Positions 44,043 to 53,936 are shown, counted from the first letter of the stretch. The stretch is 64,000 bases of DNA from JASJCL01 sp050291585 (GCA_050291585.1 JBNKKA010000001.1:15267-79266); one strand, 5' to 3'. Numbers and translations are program-made. Notes: generated by a model from the letters alone, not told the origin.

Positions 44043-44930
44043 TTACCCTTTCACAGACCCTGCAGTCAGTCCGCGCATGAAGTACTTTCCCGCGGTCAGG
44101 TAGACCACCAGGGTGGGCAGGGCGGCGATGATGGCCGCCGCCATGTCGACGTTGTACTTCTTGACCCCGGTGGAGGTGTTGACCAGGTTGTTGAGGGCCA
44201 CGGTGATGGGCTGGTTCGCGCCGGTGGAGAAGACCACTCCGAAGAGGAAGTCATTCCAGATCTGGGTGGTCTGCCAGATGATGGAGACCACGAAGATGGG
44301 CGCCGAAATAGGCAGGATAATGCGCCAAAAGATGCGGAAAAAGCCCGCCCCGTCGATGCGTGCGGCCTTGATCAACTCGTCGGGCAAGCTCACGTAATAG
44401 TTACGAAAAAACAAAGTGGTGAAGGCCAGCCCGTAGACCACATGGACGAAAATCAACCCGACCAAACTCTGGGAGATACCCAGTCTACCCAGGGTGGAGG
44501 CCATGGGCAGTAGAATCACCTGAAAAGGGATGAAGCAGCCCACCAGCAGAAGGGAGAAGAGCAGCTCACTGCCCCTAAAGCGCCATTTGGAGAAGACATA
44601 CCCATTGAGCGCCCCGATGAGGGTGGAGATCGAGACCGCCGGAACGGTGATCTTGACTGAATTCCAGAAGTAGGCCTTGACACCCTGGCAGCCGGCGCCG
44701 ATGCAGGCACTGCCCCAGGCCTCGGCCCAAGCCTCGAAGTTTATCGACGTAGGCAGGGAAATCAAATTCCCATTGCGGATATCGGCCATGGATTTGACCG
44801 AAGTCAGCACCATAACCACTAGCGGCATAAGGAAATAGAGGGCTGCCACGGTGAGGATGGTGTAGATGCCCAGACGTGCCCAGAATTGACCGCGGTCCCT
44901 GCCGACGCCGGTATCTATAGAATCAGCCAT
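44043..44930 (-). CDS. gtsC: Sugar ABC transporter permease (MalG type)
   Basis: This 295-residue inner-membrane permease has about six hydrophobic segments. The cytoplasmic EAA loop is ELIKAARIDGAGFFRIFWRIILP, the coupling site for the ATPase. The N-terminal helix follows a short polar start. It overlaps the MalF-type gene by 8 bp. The symbol is by analogy with the Pseudomonas glucose system gtsABCD, which the binding protein resembles; specificity is not proven. Confidence 0.88.
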   Translation of the reverse strand: MADSIDTGVGRDRGQFWARLGIYTILTVAALYFLMPLVVMVLTSVKSMADIRNGNLISLPTSINFEAWAEAWGSACIGAGCQGVKAYFWNSVKITVPAVSISTLIGALNGYVFSKWRFRGSELLFSLLLVGCFIPFQVILLPMASTLGRLGISQSLVGLIFVHVVYGLAFTTLFFRNYYVSLPDELIKAARIDGAGFFRIFWRIILPISAPIFVVSIIWQTTQIWNDFLFGVVFSTGANQPITVALNNLVNTSTGVKKYNVDMAAAIIAALPTLVVYLTAGKYFMRGLTAGSVKG

Positions 44931-45858
44931 TGGTCTTGGTCCTCAATTCGGAGTACAGGTATGGAATGATGATGGCCATCACCCCGCAGAACATCACCAT
45001 GGCGCTGGCGGCCCCGAAGCCCAGCCGGCTGCGGGTAAAGGCAAAGGTGTACATGAAGGTGGCCGGCACATCCGAGGCATAGCCGGGTCCCCCGCGCGTG
45101 AGGACCACCACCAGGTCGAAACTCTTGATGGCGATGTGCCCCAGGATGATGATGGAACTGAAGAAAACCGGCCGCAGGCTGGGGATGATGATGCGCCGAT
45201 AGATGCGCGGCAGGCTGGCCCCGTCCACCTGGGCGGCCTTGATGATGGAATCGTCGATACCCCGCAGGCCCGCCAGAAACATGGCCATCACAAAGCCCGA
45301 GCTCTGCCAGACCCCGGCGATCACCACCGTATAGATGGCCATCTTCGGATTCACCAGCCAGTCGAAGGTGAAACCCGTAAAGCCCAGCTGGTGCATGAGG
45401 CGCTCCAGGCCCAATCCGGGATTTAGAATCCATTTCCACGCCGTGCCGGTGACGATAAAGCTGAGGGCCATGGGGTAGAGGTAGATGGTTCTAAGAGCCC
45501 CCTCGGCGCGTATTTTCTGATCCAGCAAAATGGCCAGAAAGAGCCCCAGAACGATGCAGATGGTGATGAAGAGACCGCCGAAAATCATCAGGTTCTTGCA
45601 GGCCACCCACCAGCGGTCGTTGGTGAAGAGTTTGATGTATTGGTAGAGGCCGGCCAGGTCGTATCTGGGCAGCATGCGCGATTTGGTGAAGGAGATCCAG
45701 GCTGTCCATAGAATGAAGCCGTAAATGAAGATCATGGCCGAGATGGTAGTTGGGGCCAGAACAATCTTGGGTAAGAGATCTTCGATCACGGCCAAGATCG
45801 GACGTCTGGGCGTCGCAGGCAAACCTTGACCCTGGGCAGTGGCCTTGACAGTCATCAT
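44923..45858 (-). CDS. gtsB: Sugar ABC transporter permease (MalF type)
   Basis: This 311-residue permease has about six membrane helices, beginning near residue 33 (IVLAPTTISAMIFIYGFIL). Its EAA loop is DDSIIKAAQVDGASLPRIYRRIIIP. AGGGAC precedes the two adjacent ATG codons at 45858/45855. It lies 100 bp after the binding-protein stop and overlaps the MalG-type permease gene. Together the two form the membrane channel. The symbol is by analogy with gtsB. Confidence 0.88.
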   Translation of the reverse strand: MMTVKATAQGQGLPATPRRPILAVIEDLLPKIVLAPTTISAMIFIYGFILWTAWISFTKSRMLPRYDLAGLYQYIKLFTNDRWWVACKNLMIFGGLFITICIVLGLFLAILLDQKIRAEGALRTIYLYPMALSFIVTGTAWKWILNPGLGLERLMHQLGFTGFTFDWLVNPKMAIYTVVIAGVWQSSGFVMAMFLAGLRGIDDSIIKAAQVDGASLPRIYRRIIIPSLRPVFFSSIIILGHIAIKSFDLVVVLTRGGPGYASDVPATFMYTFAFTRSRLGFGAASAMVMFCGVMAIIIPYLYSELRTKTNG

Positions 45859-45958
45859 GAAAAGTCCCTGATATACACTGGGGTTTGGGCGGCGTCCGCG
45901 GGGTATCTCGCACCCACGAACGCCGCACCCCGGATAGATGCTTTTGAGCGAATCCAGA

Positions 45959-47215
45959 CTAGATCGCGGCTTTCACGCCCGAAGCCAAGTCCTTGGCCGC
46001 TTTGTCAGAGGCCGTAGTGGAATTACAAAAGTTGGTCACAACGTCGAAGATCGCCCCGCGGACGGCGGGAAAGACAGCCATTTCGTGAGCCATGCTGGGC
46101 AGCAGGCCGCCGGATTGGGCGGTGGCCGCGAAGCTGTCGAAGCTGCAGATGGCCGGGAAGTCGAAGGGGAGGTGGGACATCCCCAGGCGGCAGGGGATGG
46201 AACCCTTGTTGACGTTGAAGACCTCCTGGAACTTGGGTTCCATGATCAGGCGCGCCATGGCCTTCTGGGCCTCCTGGGCACTCTTGTCCTTGACCTGGAA
46301 CATGATGAAGCTATCTATGTTGAAGAGGTAACCCTCACTGGTCTCCGGAACCGGCATGGCCACGTAATCGGCCCCGTATGTCTTGCCGGCGGCCACGAAT
46401 TCACCCTTGGCCCAGTCGCCCATGAACTGCATGGCGGCCTTACCCTGGATCACCATGCTGGTGGCCAGGTTCCAGTCGCGGCCGGGGGCGTCCTTGTCGA
46501 TGTACTGCAGCACCATGCGCAGGGTGTCCAGGCATTTTATCATGGTGGGACTGTTCAAAGCGGCAGGATCGGCGTCCACCAGGGCCTTCTTGTAGAACTC
46601 GACACCACCGACACCCAGAACGATGGATTCAAACACCGTGGCTTCCTGCCAGTTCTGGCCGCCCCAGGCCACGGGGATGACACCGGCCGCCTTGAGTTTT
46701 TTAGCGGCGGTCTCAAATTCGGCCCAAGTGGTGGGTACTTTGGCGCCGGCTTTGCGGAACACCTCCGGATTGGCCCACATCCAGTTGATCTTGTGGACGT
46801 TGACCGGTACGGCCACATAGTGCCCCTCGTATTTCATGACATCGGCCACCACCTTGGGCAAAAGGGCATCCCAGCTGCCCGCCTTGGCCACCTCGTCCAG
46901 GTTGGCCAACACCCCTTCGTCGCCCCATTGTTGGATCGCGGGCCCCTTGACCTGGGCCGCGGTGGGGGGGTTGCCCGCCATAGCCCGCGACTTGAGAACC
47001 GTCATGGCGTTGCCGCCACCGCCGCCGGCCACGGCCATATCCTTCCAGGTGTGGCCCTCTTTTTCGAGGAGCCCCTTGAGGACCTTCACCGACTTGGCCT
47101 CGCCACCAGAGGTCCACCAGTGAAGTACCTCTACCTCACCGGCAAAACTGCTGGAGACACCCATAACCAATGCAAGAACGCCTACCAATATTAGCTTAGC
47201 CAATTTTGAGACCAT
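45959..47215 (-). CDS. gtsA: Periplasmic sugar-binding protein
   Basis: This 418-residue protein has a signal peptide (about 1-25, cleaved after SFA). The mature start EVEVLHWWTSGGEAKSVKVL and the AGGGGGNAMTVLKSRAMAGNPP loop match, from memory, the Pseudomonas glucose-binding proteins GtsA/GltB; Trp-rich sites such as INWMWANPEVF and AWGGQNWQEATVF suit a sugar pocket. It captures substrate for the permeases encoded downstream. GGGAGGGG precedes the ATG at 47215, fitting a highly translated binding protein. A promoter lies upstream at 47275-47302. The divergent ROK repressor at 47654 probably controls it. Glucose or mannose is the likely substrate. Confidence 0.9.
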   Translation of the reverse strand: MVSKLAKLILVGVLALVMGVSSSFAGEVEVLHWWTSGGEAKSVKVLKGLLEKEGHTWKDMAVAGGGGGNAMTVLKSRAMAGNPPTAAQVKGPAIQQWGDEGVLANLDEVAKAGSWDALLPKVVADVMKYEGHYVAVPVNVHKINWMWANPEVFRKAGAKVPTTWAEFETAAKKLKAAGVIPVAWGGQNWQEATVFESIVLGVGGVEFYKKALVDADPAALNSPTMIKCLDTLRMVLQYIDKDAPGRDWNLATSMVIQGKAAMQFMGDWAKGEFVAAGKTYGADYVAMPVPETSEGYLFNIDSFIMFQVKDKSAQEAQKAMARLIMEPKFQEVFNVNKGSIPCRLGMSHLPFDFPAICSFDSFAATAQSGGLLPSMAHEMAVFPAVRGAIFDVVTNFCNSTTASDKAAKDLASGVKAAI

Positions 47216-47274
47216 GGTCCCCTCCCTCTTTACACATAAAGTTTCATCAATGAATCAAAAATTTGCCTGTATGC

Positions 47275-47302
47275 ACCATAGACAAGTGCTAAATACTGTC
47301 AA
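47275..47302 (-). promoter_or_regulatory. Promoter of the sugar transport operon
   Basis: On the minus strand a perfect TTGACA (47302-47297) is followed after 16 bases by TATGGT (47280-47275). The transcript would begin about 50-55 bases before the binding-protein start. Confidence 0.55.
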
Positions 47303-47345
47303 CACCCTAAGTAACACAGCATCTACAGGCCTCCTGTTGAATATT

Positions 47346-47374
47346 CGTTTAATCGAGCAGGAAAAGCTTGTCAA
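47346..47374 (-). promoter_or_regulatory. Second promoter candidate of the sugar operon
   Basis: Another perfect TTGACA (47374-47369) with a 17-base spacer and the poor -10 TAAACG (47351-47346). It lies 72 bp upstream of the first candidate, and may be a weaker promoter or part of a regulator-binding region. Confidence 0.3.
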
Positions 47375-47653
47375 GTATTAATTTATTCAGTAAACAAAAA
47401 AAGACACCATCGTTTGCCATCAAGATATTTTATTCTTCCACCGACAGATGCCACCAACCTGCAGTCGAAAAGAGGTCCATAAACTCAGCGAACCACCCAC
47501 AACAGATAGATTACCGAAGCCGCTTGCGCCTATGCACTCTTTTGTATTAAAAAGCCAGTGTGCCTTCATCCGGCACTGAGGAACCCGGGTTGCCCACCGG
47601 CAGGTGAAAGAGAGCATCCGGATATAAAATTCACCCACAAAACTTTGTCTATC

Positions 47654-48868
47654 ATGGCCGTTGCCAACAAAGAACTGATCCGCGAGATCAACCGCTTCAA
47701 CATCCTCAACGCCATCCGTAACGCCGGCGCCATCTCCCGCGTTGAACTGGCCGAGATGACGGGCCAGAGCCGCGCCGCCGTAACCAACATCACCGCCCGC
47801 TTGCTGCAAGACGGCCTGATCTACACCAAGGACACCGTGGAAAGCGTGGAACGCGGCCGCAAACGCGTGCGCCTGGCCATCAACCCCCAGGCGGCCTATG
47901 TAGTAGGCGTCAAGCTCAGTTCCTTGCGCGTCAGCGTGGCTGTCACCGACATGCAGGCCGAGGTCCAAAGCCATGTGATTGTGCCGGTGCGCACCAAGGA
48001 ACGCTCGGTGGAGTTTGTGGCCGACCTCATCGAAGACGGCATCCGCCACTGCGTCAGCGAGGTGGGCCTCCAGTTGGAGACGATCTCAGGCATCGGCATC
48101 GGTCTGCCTGGCTTCATCGACAGCCGCAGCGGCAATTGTTTCTGGACCCCCCTCTACAAGGATGGCAAGCTGCCCCTACGGGAGTTTCTCGAGTCTCGCT
48201 TCGAGATCCCCACCCATATCGAGAACGACACCAACACCGTGACCTTGGCCCACCAATGGTTCGGCGAGGGACGCGGTCACGACAATTTCCTGGTGATCAC
48301 CATCGAGGATGGGGTGGGTATGGGGATCGTCGTCAACGGCCAATTGTACCGCGGCGCCCGTGGTTTCGCCGCCGAGTTCGGCCACGTGGTGATCGACAGT
48401 GAGGGGCTTGCCTGCCGCTGCGGAAAAAAAGGCTGCATCGAAGCCTACGCCAGTAACTTCTCCATCGCCGCAGCGGCACAAGCTGCCATGGATGACGGAC
48501 GCTGGCTGTGGCCGGGGGAGGGGGATCTCAACTTCGATGCCGTCATCACAGCCGCCGAAGCGGGCGACGCCGTTCCACGGGAGATCCTCTCCCATGCGGG
48601 CACCTACCTCGGCCGTGGCATCGCCGGCCTGGTGCAGATCTTCAACCCCTCACGCATCATCATGTCCGGCGACGGGGTCAAGGCGGGCGATCTGATGTTC
48701 GGTCCCATGCGAACGGCCATCGACACCCACGTCAACCCCGGCCTGCGCGGGGACCTGGAGGTAGTCATCCACAAATGGCGCGACATCGACTGGGCGCGCG
48801 GCGCTGCAAGCCTGGTTCTCCAGGAGCTTTATAAATCGCCCTTCAACCGCGTAAGACCCGTAATATAG
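47654..48868 (+). CDS. ROK-family transcriptional repressor
   Basis: This 404-residue protein has an N-terminal winged helix-turn-helix (about 8-75): LNAIRNAGAISRVELAEMTGQSRAAVTNITARLLQDGLI, split across the recognition helix. The remainder is a ROK sugar-binding domain with HIENDTNTV, EFGHVVID and the zinc cluster CRCGKKGCIEAY. The kinase-type phosphate loop (DLGGTK) is missing, as expected for a NagC/XylR/Mlc-type repressor. It is divergent from the sugar ABC operon, so it probably represses it until the sugar or its phosphate binds. The start at 47654 fixes normal length, though the ribosome site is poor. SbcD follows 39 bp later. Confidence 0.88.
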   Translation: MAVANKELIREINRFNILNAIRNAGAISRVELAEMTGQSRAAVTNITARLLQDGLIYTKDTVESVERGRKRVRLAINPQAAYVVGVKLSSLRVSVAVTDMQAEVQSHVIVPVRTKERSVEFVADLIEDGIRHCVSEVGLQLETISGIGIGLPGFIDSRSGNCFWTPLYKDGKLPLREFLESRFEIPTHIENDTNTVTLAHQWFGEGRGHDNFLVITIEDGVGMGIVVNGQLYRGARGFAAEFGHVVIDSEGLACRCGKKGCIEAYASNFSIAAAAQAAMDDGRWLWPGEGDLNFDAVITAAEAGDAVPREILSHAGTYLGRGIAGLVQIFNPSRIIMSGDGVKAGDLMFGPMRTAIDTHVNPGLRGDLEVVIHKWRDIDWARGAASLVLQELYKSPFNRVRPVI

Positions 48869-48907
48869 GCAAGCGAGTACAAATCGACAACGAGGTAAGG
48901 ATAAACA

Positions 48908-50158
48908 TTGGCGATCAGGCTTCTTCACACCTCCGACTGGCATCTGGGCCGCCGCCTCTATGGACGCAGCCGAAGCACAGCACAAGCCGCTTTCCTCGAC
49001 TGGCTGACAACCCAGTTGCAACGGGAGGAGATCGCGCTTCTCATCATCAGCGGCGACGTCTTTGATTCCAGCACTCCCAGCCACAGCTCCCAGGCCCTCT
49101 ACTACCGTTTCCTCTACCAGGCGGCCCGCACCCCCTGCCGCCACATCGTGGTGGTAGGCGGAAACCATGATTCCGCCGCCCTCCTCGATGCCCCCAAGGC
49201 GCTGTTGGCCCAGCTGAATGTCCACGTGGTGGGACGTGCCTGCGAACAGATCGAGAAAGAGGTTTTCACCCTCTGCACAGCCTCCGGTATCCCTGAAGCC
49301 ATCGTCTGCGCCGTTCCCTACCTGCGTGACCGGGAGGTGCGCACTAGCGATGCTGGAGAGAGCATGGACGAGAAACAGCGCCGCCTGCTTGCGGGGATCG
49401 ACGCCCACTACCAAAAGGTGCTGAGCATTGCCCGCGAGCGCCGGAAAGCCATTAACCACTTCGTCCCCCTCATTGCCACCGGCCACCTCTTCGCAGCCGG
49501 CGGCCGCACCCAGGCGGAGGACGGCGTGCGTGAGCTCTACGTGGGCACCCTGGTGCGGGTGGACGCGACCCGCTTAGGAACGGATCTAGACTATCTGGCC
49601 CTGGGCCATCTACACAGCCATCAGCGTGTGGCCGGGGCAGACCACCTGCGCTACAGCGGCGCCCCCTTACCGATGAGTTTCACCGAGGCCGGACGGGCCA
49701 AATGCGTACTTGTCGGTGACATGGGCGAGGAGGGGTGCAGGATCCGCAAGGTGGAAGTACCTAATTCCCAGCCCCTCGAGCGCATCCAGGGCGATCTGCC
49801 CGCTATCCAGACGGCCCTCGCAACGCGCCAAGCCGAGGGTCGTCCTCTCTGGGTAGAGGTGGTCTACACCGGCCGGGAGATTCGCACGGATCTGGCCGAC
49901 ACCCTCCATCCCCTGGTGGCCGACGGCCCGGTGGAGATCCTACGCATCCGCAACCAGGGCCGCACGGCCCAATTGCTCGATCAAGCAGCGGTGGCGCAAG
50001 CTCTCGAAGATCTGCGGCCCGACGATGTATTCGCGCGCTGCCTGGAAGCCCACGAGATCGACGCCGACGAACGGCCCCTCCTCACCACCATGTTCCAGGA
50101 GGTCGTCCAGGAGCTTCAGGATAACGACGCCGTGCCCCCTAACCCAGCGGCAGAGTAA
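48908..50158 (+). CDS. sbcD: Nuclease SbcCD subunit D
   Basis: This 416-residue protein is the nuclease half of the Mre11/SbcD family. Metal motifs are LLHTSDWHLGR (about 5-15), SGDVFDSSTPS, VVGGNHDSAALL and LGHLHSHQ. It cuts hairpin and end-blocked DNA together with SbcC in cytoplasm. The start is TTG at 48908 after GAGGTAAGGAT; no ATG precedes the first motif. It lies 9 bp before sbcC, so the pair is coupled. Length is near the usual 400 residues. Confidence 0.93.
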   Translation: MAIRLLHTSDWHLGRRLYGRSRSTAQAAFLDWLTTQLQREEIALLIISGDVFDSSTPSHSSQALYYRFLYQAARTPCRHIVVVGGNHDSAALLDAPKALLAQLNVHVVGRACEQIEKEVFTLCTASGIPEAIVCAVPYLRDREVRTSDAGESMDEKQRRLLAGIDAHYQKVLSIARERRKAINHFVPLIATGHLFAAGGRTQAEDGVRELYVGTLVRVDATRLGTDLDYLALGHLHSHQRVAGADHLRYSGAPLPMSFTEAGRAKCVLVGDMGEEGCRIRKVEVPNSQPLERIQGDLPAIQTALATRQAEGRPLWVEVVYTGREIRTDLADTLHPLVADGPVEILRIRNQGRTAQLLDQAAVAQALEDLRPDDVFARCLEAHEIDADERPLLTTMFQEVVQELQDNDAVPPNPAAE

Positions 50159-50167
50159 AGCACCCCC

Positions 50168-53100
50168 ATGCGAATCGAATTCCTGCGTTTCCAAAACCTC
50201 AACTCTCTAGCCGGCGAATGGTCCGTTGACTTCCAGGACTCGGCCTTCGGCTCCGGGGGCATTTTCGCCATCACCGGTGGCACCGGGGCGGGTAAGACCA
50301 CCCTCCTGGACGCTCTCTGTCTGGCCCTCTTCGGGCGCACCCCACGCCTGAAAACCATCTCCACCACTACCAACGAGATCATGAGTCGCGGTACGGGCGA
50401 ATGCTTCGCCGAAGTGACTTTCAGCACCGCCAAGGGTTGCTTTCGCTGCCACTGGAGTCAGCGCCGCGCGCGCCGCAAGGCGGAGGGCCGGCTTCAGCAG
50501 CCCCAACACGAGATCGTGGACGACAGCGACGGCACCGTGCTTGAGACCAAGCTGCGCCAGGTGGCCCTGAAAGTCACCAAGGTCACCGGCCTGGACTTCG
50601 ACCGCTTCACCCGAAGCATCCTCCTTGCCCAGGGCGGGTTCGCCGCCTTTCTCCAGGCGGGCCCGGACGAACGGGCCCCCATCCTGGAAGAGATCACCGG
50701 AACCGGTATCTACAGCGAGATCTCCAGGGGTGTCCACGAACGCCTGCGCAGGGAAGCTGCCGACCTCGACAAACTCCAGGCCCAGTTGGACGGTTTAGAC
50801 CTCCCCAATGCCGAGGGCGAGGCGCGGCTCAAAAGTGAACAGAAGGCGCTGGAGGGCCGGCTGAAGCGGAAAAACGTTGAACGCCAACAGCTCTCTAAAG
50901 CATTGGCCTGGCGGGAAAGTTTAGCAGCCCTGGAGGCGGAGCTTGTCGGATTGGCCAAAGAGGCCGAAGCCCAAAAGGCTCACGAGAAGGAGGCGCAGAC
51001 CGACATGGGGCGCCTGGCGCGGGCCGAAAAAGCACAACCCCTCGCCGCCGAGCATGACCGCCTCAAGGAGATCCGCCACCAGATGGCCGAAGACCAGGCG
51101 ACCCAAGACAGTCTGGCAGAGCAGCAGAAACACTTGGCCACCGAGCTAGAGGCGGCCCGTCATCGGGCCACAAAGGCCCAGGCCCATCTCACAGAAACCC
51201 GACGCATTCAGTCCGAGGTCGCGGATACCCTCAAAGCGGTGCGCGCCTTCGATATCCAGCGGAAAGCCGTGGTGCGTCAAGTGGGCGAGCAGGAGACCCT
51301 TTGCAGGCAGCACCAAAAAGCCGTGGACCAGGCCAGGGCGGCCGAAGCCGATGCCCGCAAGGCCCTCGCCAAGAGCCGCATCGCACTGGAAAAAGCCCAG
51401 ACCTATCTGGAGACCCACCCGGCCGACGCGGGGCTGGCCACAGCCATGGCCGGCATTCGCCGCCAGTGTGCCGACCACGACGACAAGCGGGCGGCCCTGG
51501 CGGCCCATGAAACCCGCATCAACAAAGCGGGTCAACACGTGCGCACGGCAGCAAAAACAGCTGCCCAGGCCAGCCAGGCTGCAGACACCCTGGGGCAAGC
51601 ACAGACGATTTGCCACGCTCAGCTAAGGGCAAGCGAAGACCGATTCAAAGAACTACTTTCCGACAACGACCTCGCCGACCAGCGCAGACGCTGTGAAAAA
51701 CTCCAGGATCAGCTGCATCACCTCAAGCGCGCCCTTGAACTCACACGTCGCCGGGAAACCATCGCCAACCAGAAAACTGCTCTGGAGGTCGCCCAAAAAA
51801 AACTGGCGACAGAGGCTAGGACGGCTGCCACCGATGAAGCCGCCTGCCGCCAGGAGAAAACCCTGCGCGAACAGGCAGTGGCCGATAAAAACGAAGCCCT
51901 GAGCCTCCTGCGGCGGGTGGCCGACCTGGAGAGCGAGCGCCGTCACCTGCGGGCGGGTCAGCCCTGCCCCCTCTGCGGGTCCTCCGACCACCCGTGGGCA
52001 GTAGCAACACCGCCGCCGCCCGATGACGCCCAGGAGGCACTTGCGGGAGCCCAAAAGGCCTTGATCAACACGGAAAAGCGTCTCCAGAAACTTATCGCCA
52101 AAGCCAGCCGGGCTGCTAGTCAACTGGAGGAGACCGCCGTGAAACTGGCCGAACTGGCCGAGACAGAGGTGGAGATCTCTGCGGCCCTGGCGGCCATTAC
52201 CCTACCCGACGTGGCGGAAGCGGCGACACCATCGGCGGCTGATTTAGCGGCAGTCATGGAGGGCCAGCGCAAAGCCCTTGCCGCCAACCGGGAGACCCTC
52301 GCCACCGCCGAAGCAGTGGATAAGGAGATCGCCAACCGCAGGGCCGATTTAGAGAAGGCCCGCGTGGCGCTATCCGCTGCTGAAAGGGATCTGCAAAAGG
52401 CCCGTTTCGAGGCCGAGGCCGCCGACCTGGAGCTTAAACGCCTGGCGGTCGAGGGAGAAATATTAAAAAAAGGAGTTGCAATATCGGCCCAAGAACTCTT
52501 GGAGGAGCTCTCCGCCTACGGCATCGCCAGCCTTGCGGACACAGGCACAAGGCCTCTCTTGACTGACCTGGAAGAGCGCTTGCGACGCTACACGGACCAG
52601 CAGCATGCCACCGACAAATGGCAAAAAACCATCGCCGAACAGGCCCACGCGGCCGAGCTCGAAGCCCAGGCGGGGGGTCAAGCGGCCACCCACCTGAGCC
52701 AGGCCCAGGCCCACCTTGAAACCCTCGTCAAGCAGCGCAAGGATCTGGATCAGCAGCGCGGCGAGCTGTTTGGTGACAAGGATCCCGACCAGGAGGAGGC
52801 TCGCTTTTCAGAACAGGTGACCCAGGCGGAGAGGAAAAATGCGGCTGCGGAAAAAGCGATGATCGCCTGCCAGCAGGCGGAGATCAAAGCCCGAACGCGC
52901 GCCCAAGCCCTGGCCGAACAGCTCACCCGGCATGCGTCCAGCCTGGCCGCAGCAGGCCCCAGATTCAACGCCGCCCTCGGCGCAGCCGGCTTCCGCGATG
53001 AGGCCGATTTTTGCGACGCCCGCCTGAGCGGTGCCGAGATGGACACCCTATCCGCCCGTAAAAAAGCGCTGGAACAGGCCGCGGCGGCTCTGGTCGCCCG

Positions 53101-53842
53101 CACAAAGGATCGCGAAAAAGCCCTAGCAAAGACCCGCGATGAAAAACTGACCACCAGATCCGGCGCTGCCCTCACAGTGGAGATCGAAGCCCTGGATGCC
53201 GAGCGTGAGACCCTCCAGACCCGTGCCGGCGCCCTGGCCGAGCAGCTCGCCCAGTTCGCCAAAACCCGCGCCCGCCAGGCCGCGGTCCCCACCCGCCGCG
53301 AAAAGCAGGCCGCTGTCTGCGGCCGCTGGGAGCGCCTCCATGATCTGATCGGGTCGGCCGACGGAAAAAAATTCCGCGTCTTTGCCCAGGGGTTGACCTT
53401 TGAGCAGGTGGTGGCCTATGCCAACCAAGAGTTGCAAAAAATGAGTGCGCGCTACATCATGGTCAGGGATCCCAAGCGCCCCCTGGCGCTCCTCATGGCC
53501 GACGACTACCAGGGGGGCGTCCTGCGTGCCACCGACAACCTCTCCGGCGGTGAGAGCTTTCTGGTGAGCCTGGCCCTGGCTTTAGGCTTGGCACGCATGG
53601 CCAGCCGCAAGGTGCGCCTGGACTCCCTCTTTCTGGACGAAGGCTTCGGCACTTTGGACGAGGAGACCCTTGAGATCGCCCTGGACACCCTTGGGAGCCT
53701 GTACCAGGAGGGCAAGCTCATCGGTATCATCTCCCATGTGGCCACCCTCAAGGAGCGTATCCCGGTCCAGATAAAAGTGATCTCGGACACCAACGGCCGC
53801 AGTCGCTTGAGCGGCCCCGGCTGCCGCCAGCATTCAACCTAA
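50168..53842 (+). CDS. sbcC: Nuclease SbcCD subunit C
   Basis: This 1224-residue protein is the ATPase partner of SbcD. Walker A is GGTGAGKTTLLDALCLALFG (about 36-55). Two long coiled-coil arms (about 190-595 and 620-1060), very rich in Ala, Gln, Glu and Lys, meet at a zinc hook with Cys600 and Cys603 in GQPCPLCGSSDHPW. The C-terminal head has LSGGESFLVSLALALGLA near 1124 and Walker B with D loop LDSLFLDEGFGTLDEETLEI. This is the SMC/Rad50-like layout. There is no visible frameshift. A decayed copy of its 3' head segment lies just downstream at 53881-53936. Confidence 0.94.
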   Translation: MRIEFLRFQNLNSLAGEWSVDFQDSAFGSGGIFAITGGTGAGKTTLLDALCLALFGRTPRLKTISTTTNEIMSRGTGECFAEVTFSTAKGCFRCHWSQRRARRKAEGRLQQPQHEIVDDSDGTVLETKLRQVALKVTKVTGLDFDRFTRSILLAQGGFAAFLQAGPDERAPILEEITGTGIYSEISRGVHERLRREAADLDKLQAQLDGLDLPNAEGEARLKSEQKALEGRLKRKNVERQQLSKALAWRESLAALEAELVGLAKEAEAQKAHEKEAQTDMGRLARAEKAQPLAAEHDRLKEIRHQMAEDQATQDSLAEQQKHLATELEAARHRATKAQAHLTETRRIQSEVADTLKAVRAFDIQRKAVVRQVGEQETLCRQHQKAVDQARAAEADARKALAKSRIALEKAQTYLETHPADAGLATAMAGIRRQCADHDDKRAALAAHETRINKAGQHVRTAAKTAAQASQAADTLGQAQTICHAQLRASEDRFKELLSDNDLADQRRRCEKLQDQLHHLKRALELTRRRETIANQKTALEVAQKKLATEARTAATDEAACRQEKTLREQAVADKNEALSLLRRVADLESERRHLRAGQPCPLCGSSDHPWAVATPPPPDDAQEALAGAQKALINTEKRLQKLIAKASRAASQLEETAVKLAELAETEVEISAALAAITLPDVAEAATPSAADLAAVMEGQRKALAANRETLATAEAVDKEIANRRADLEKARVALSAAERDLQKARFEAEAADLELKRLAVEGEILKKGVAISAQELLEELSAYGIASLADTGTRPLLTDLEERLRRYTDQQHATDKWQKTIAEQAHAAELEAQAGGQAATHLSQAQAHLETLVKQRKDLDQQRGELFGDKDPDQEEARFSEQVTQAERKNAAAEKAMIACQQAEIKARTRAQALAEQLTRHASSLAAAGPRFNAALGAAGFRDEADFCDARLSGAEMDTLSARKKALEQAAAALVARTKDREKALAKTRDEKLTTRSGAALTVEIEALDAERETLQTRAGALAEQLAQFAKTRARQAAVPTRREKQAAVCGRWERLHDLIGSADGKKFRVFAQGLTFEQVVAYANQELQKMSARYIMVRDPKRPLALLMADDYQGGVLRATDNLSGGESFLVSLALALGLARMASRKVRLDSLFLDEGFGTLDEETLEIALDTLGSLYQEGKLIGIISHVATLKERIPVQIKVISDTNGRSRLSGPGCRQHST

Positions 53843-53880
53843 AACCATGGTTTAAGCCGGTGTGACTAAGGATTAGCCAG

Positions 53881-53936
53881 GTCTGCGCCAACCAGGTGTT
53901 GCAAAAAAATGGCGCCCGCTAGATCATAATCGGGAA
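53881..53936 (+). pseudogene. Decayed fragment of sbcC
   Basis: These 56 bases align without net gaps to sbcC bases 53414-53469, and about three quarters of positions match. Read in the same frame, the fragment keeps ANQ-LQK--AR of the SbcC segment ANQELQKMSAR, and the Tyr codon that follows has become a stop (TAG). It is the remnant of a local duplication or of an older second sbcC. It lies 38 bases after the sbcC stop. Confidence 0.6.

Larger units (their letters stand above)
47216..47653. other. Divergent control region of sugar operon and ROK repressor
   Basis: This 438-bp AT-rich interval holds two leftward promoter candidates, given separately. A TTTA-TTCAG-TAAA half-symmetric motif near 47384-47396 lies between the two promoter regions and could be part of a ROK operator; this is a guess. 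No gene was found. Confidence 0.45.
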
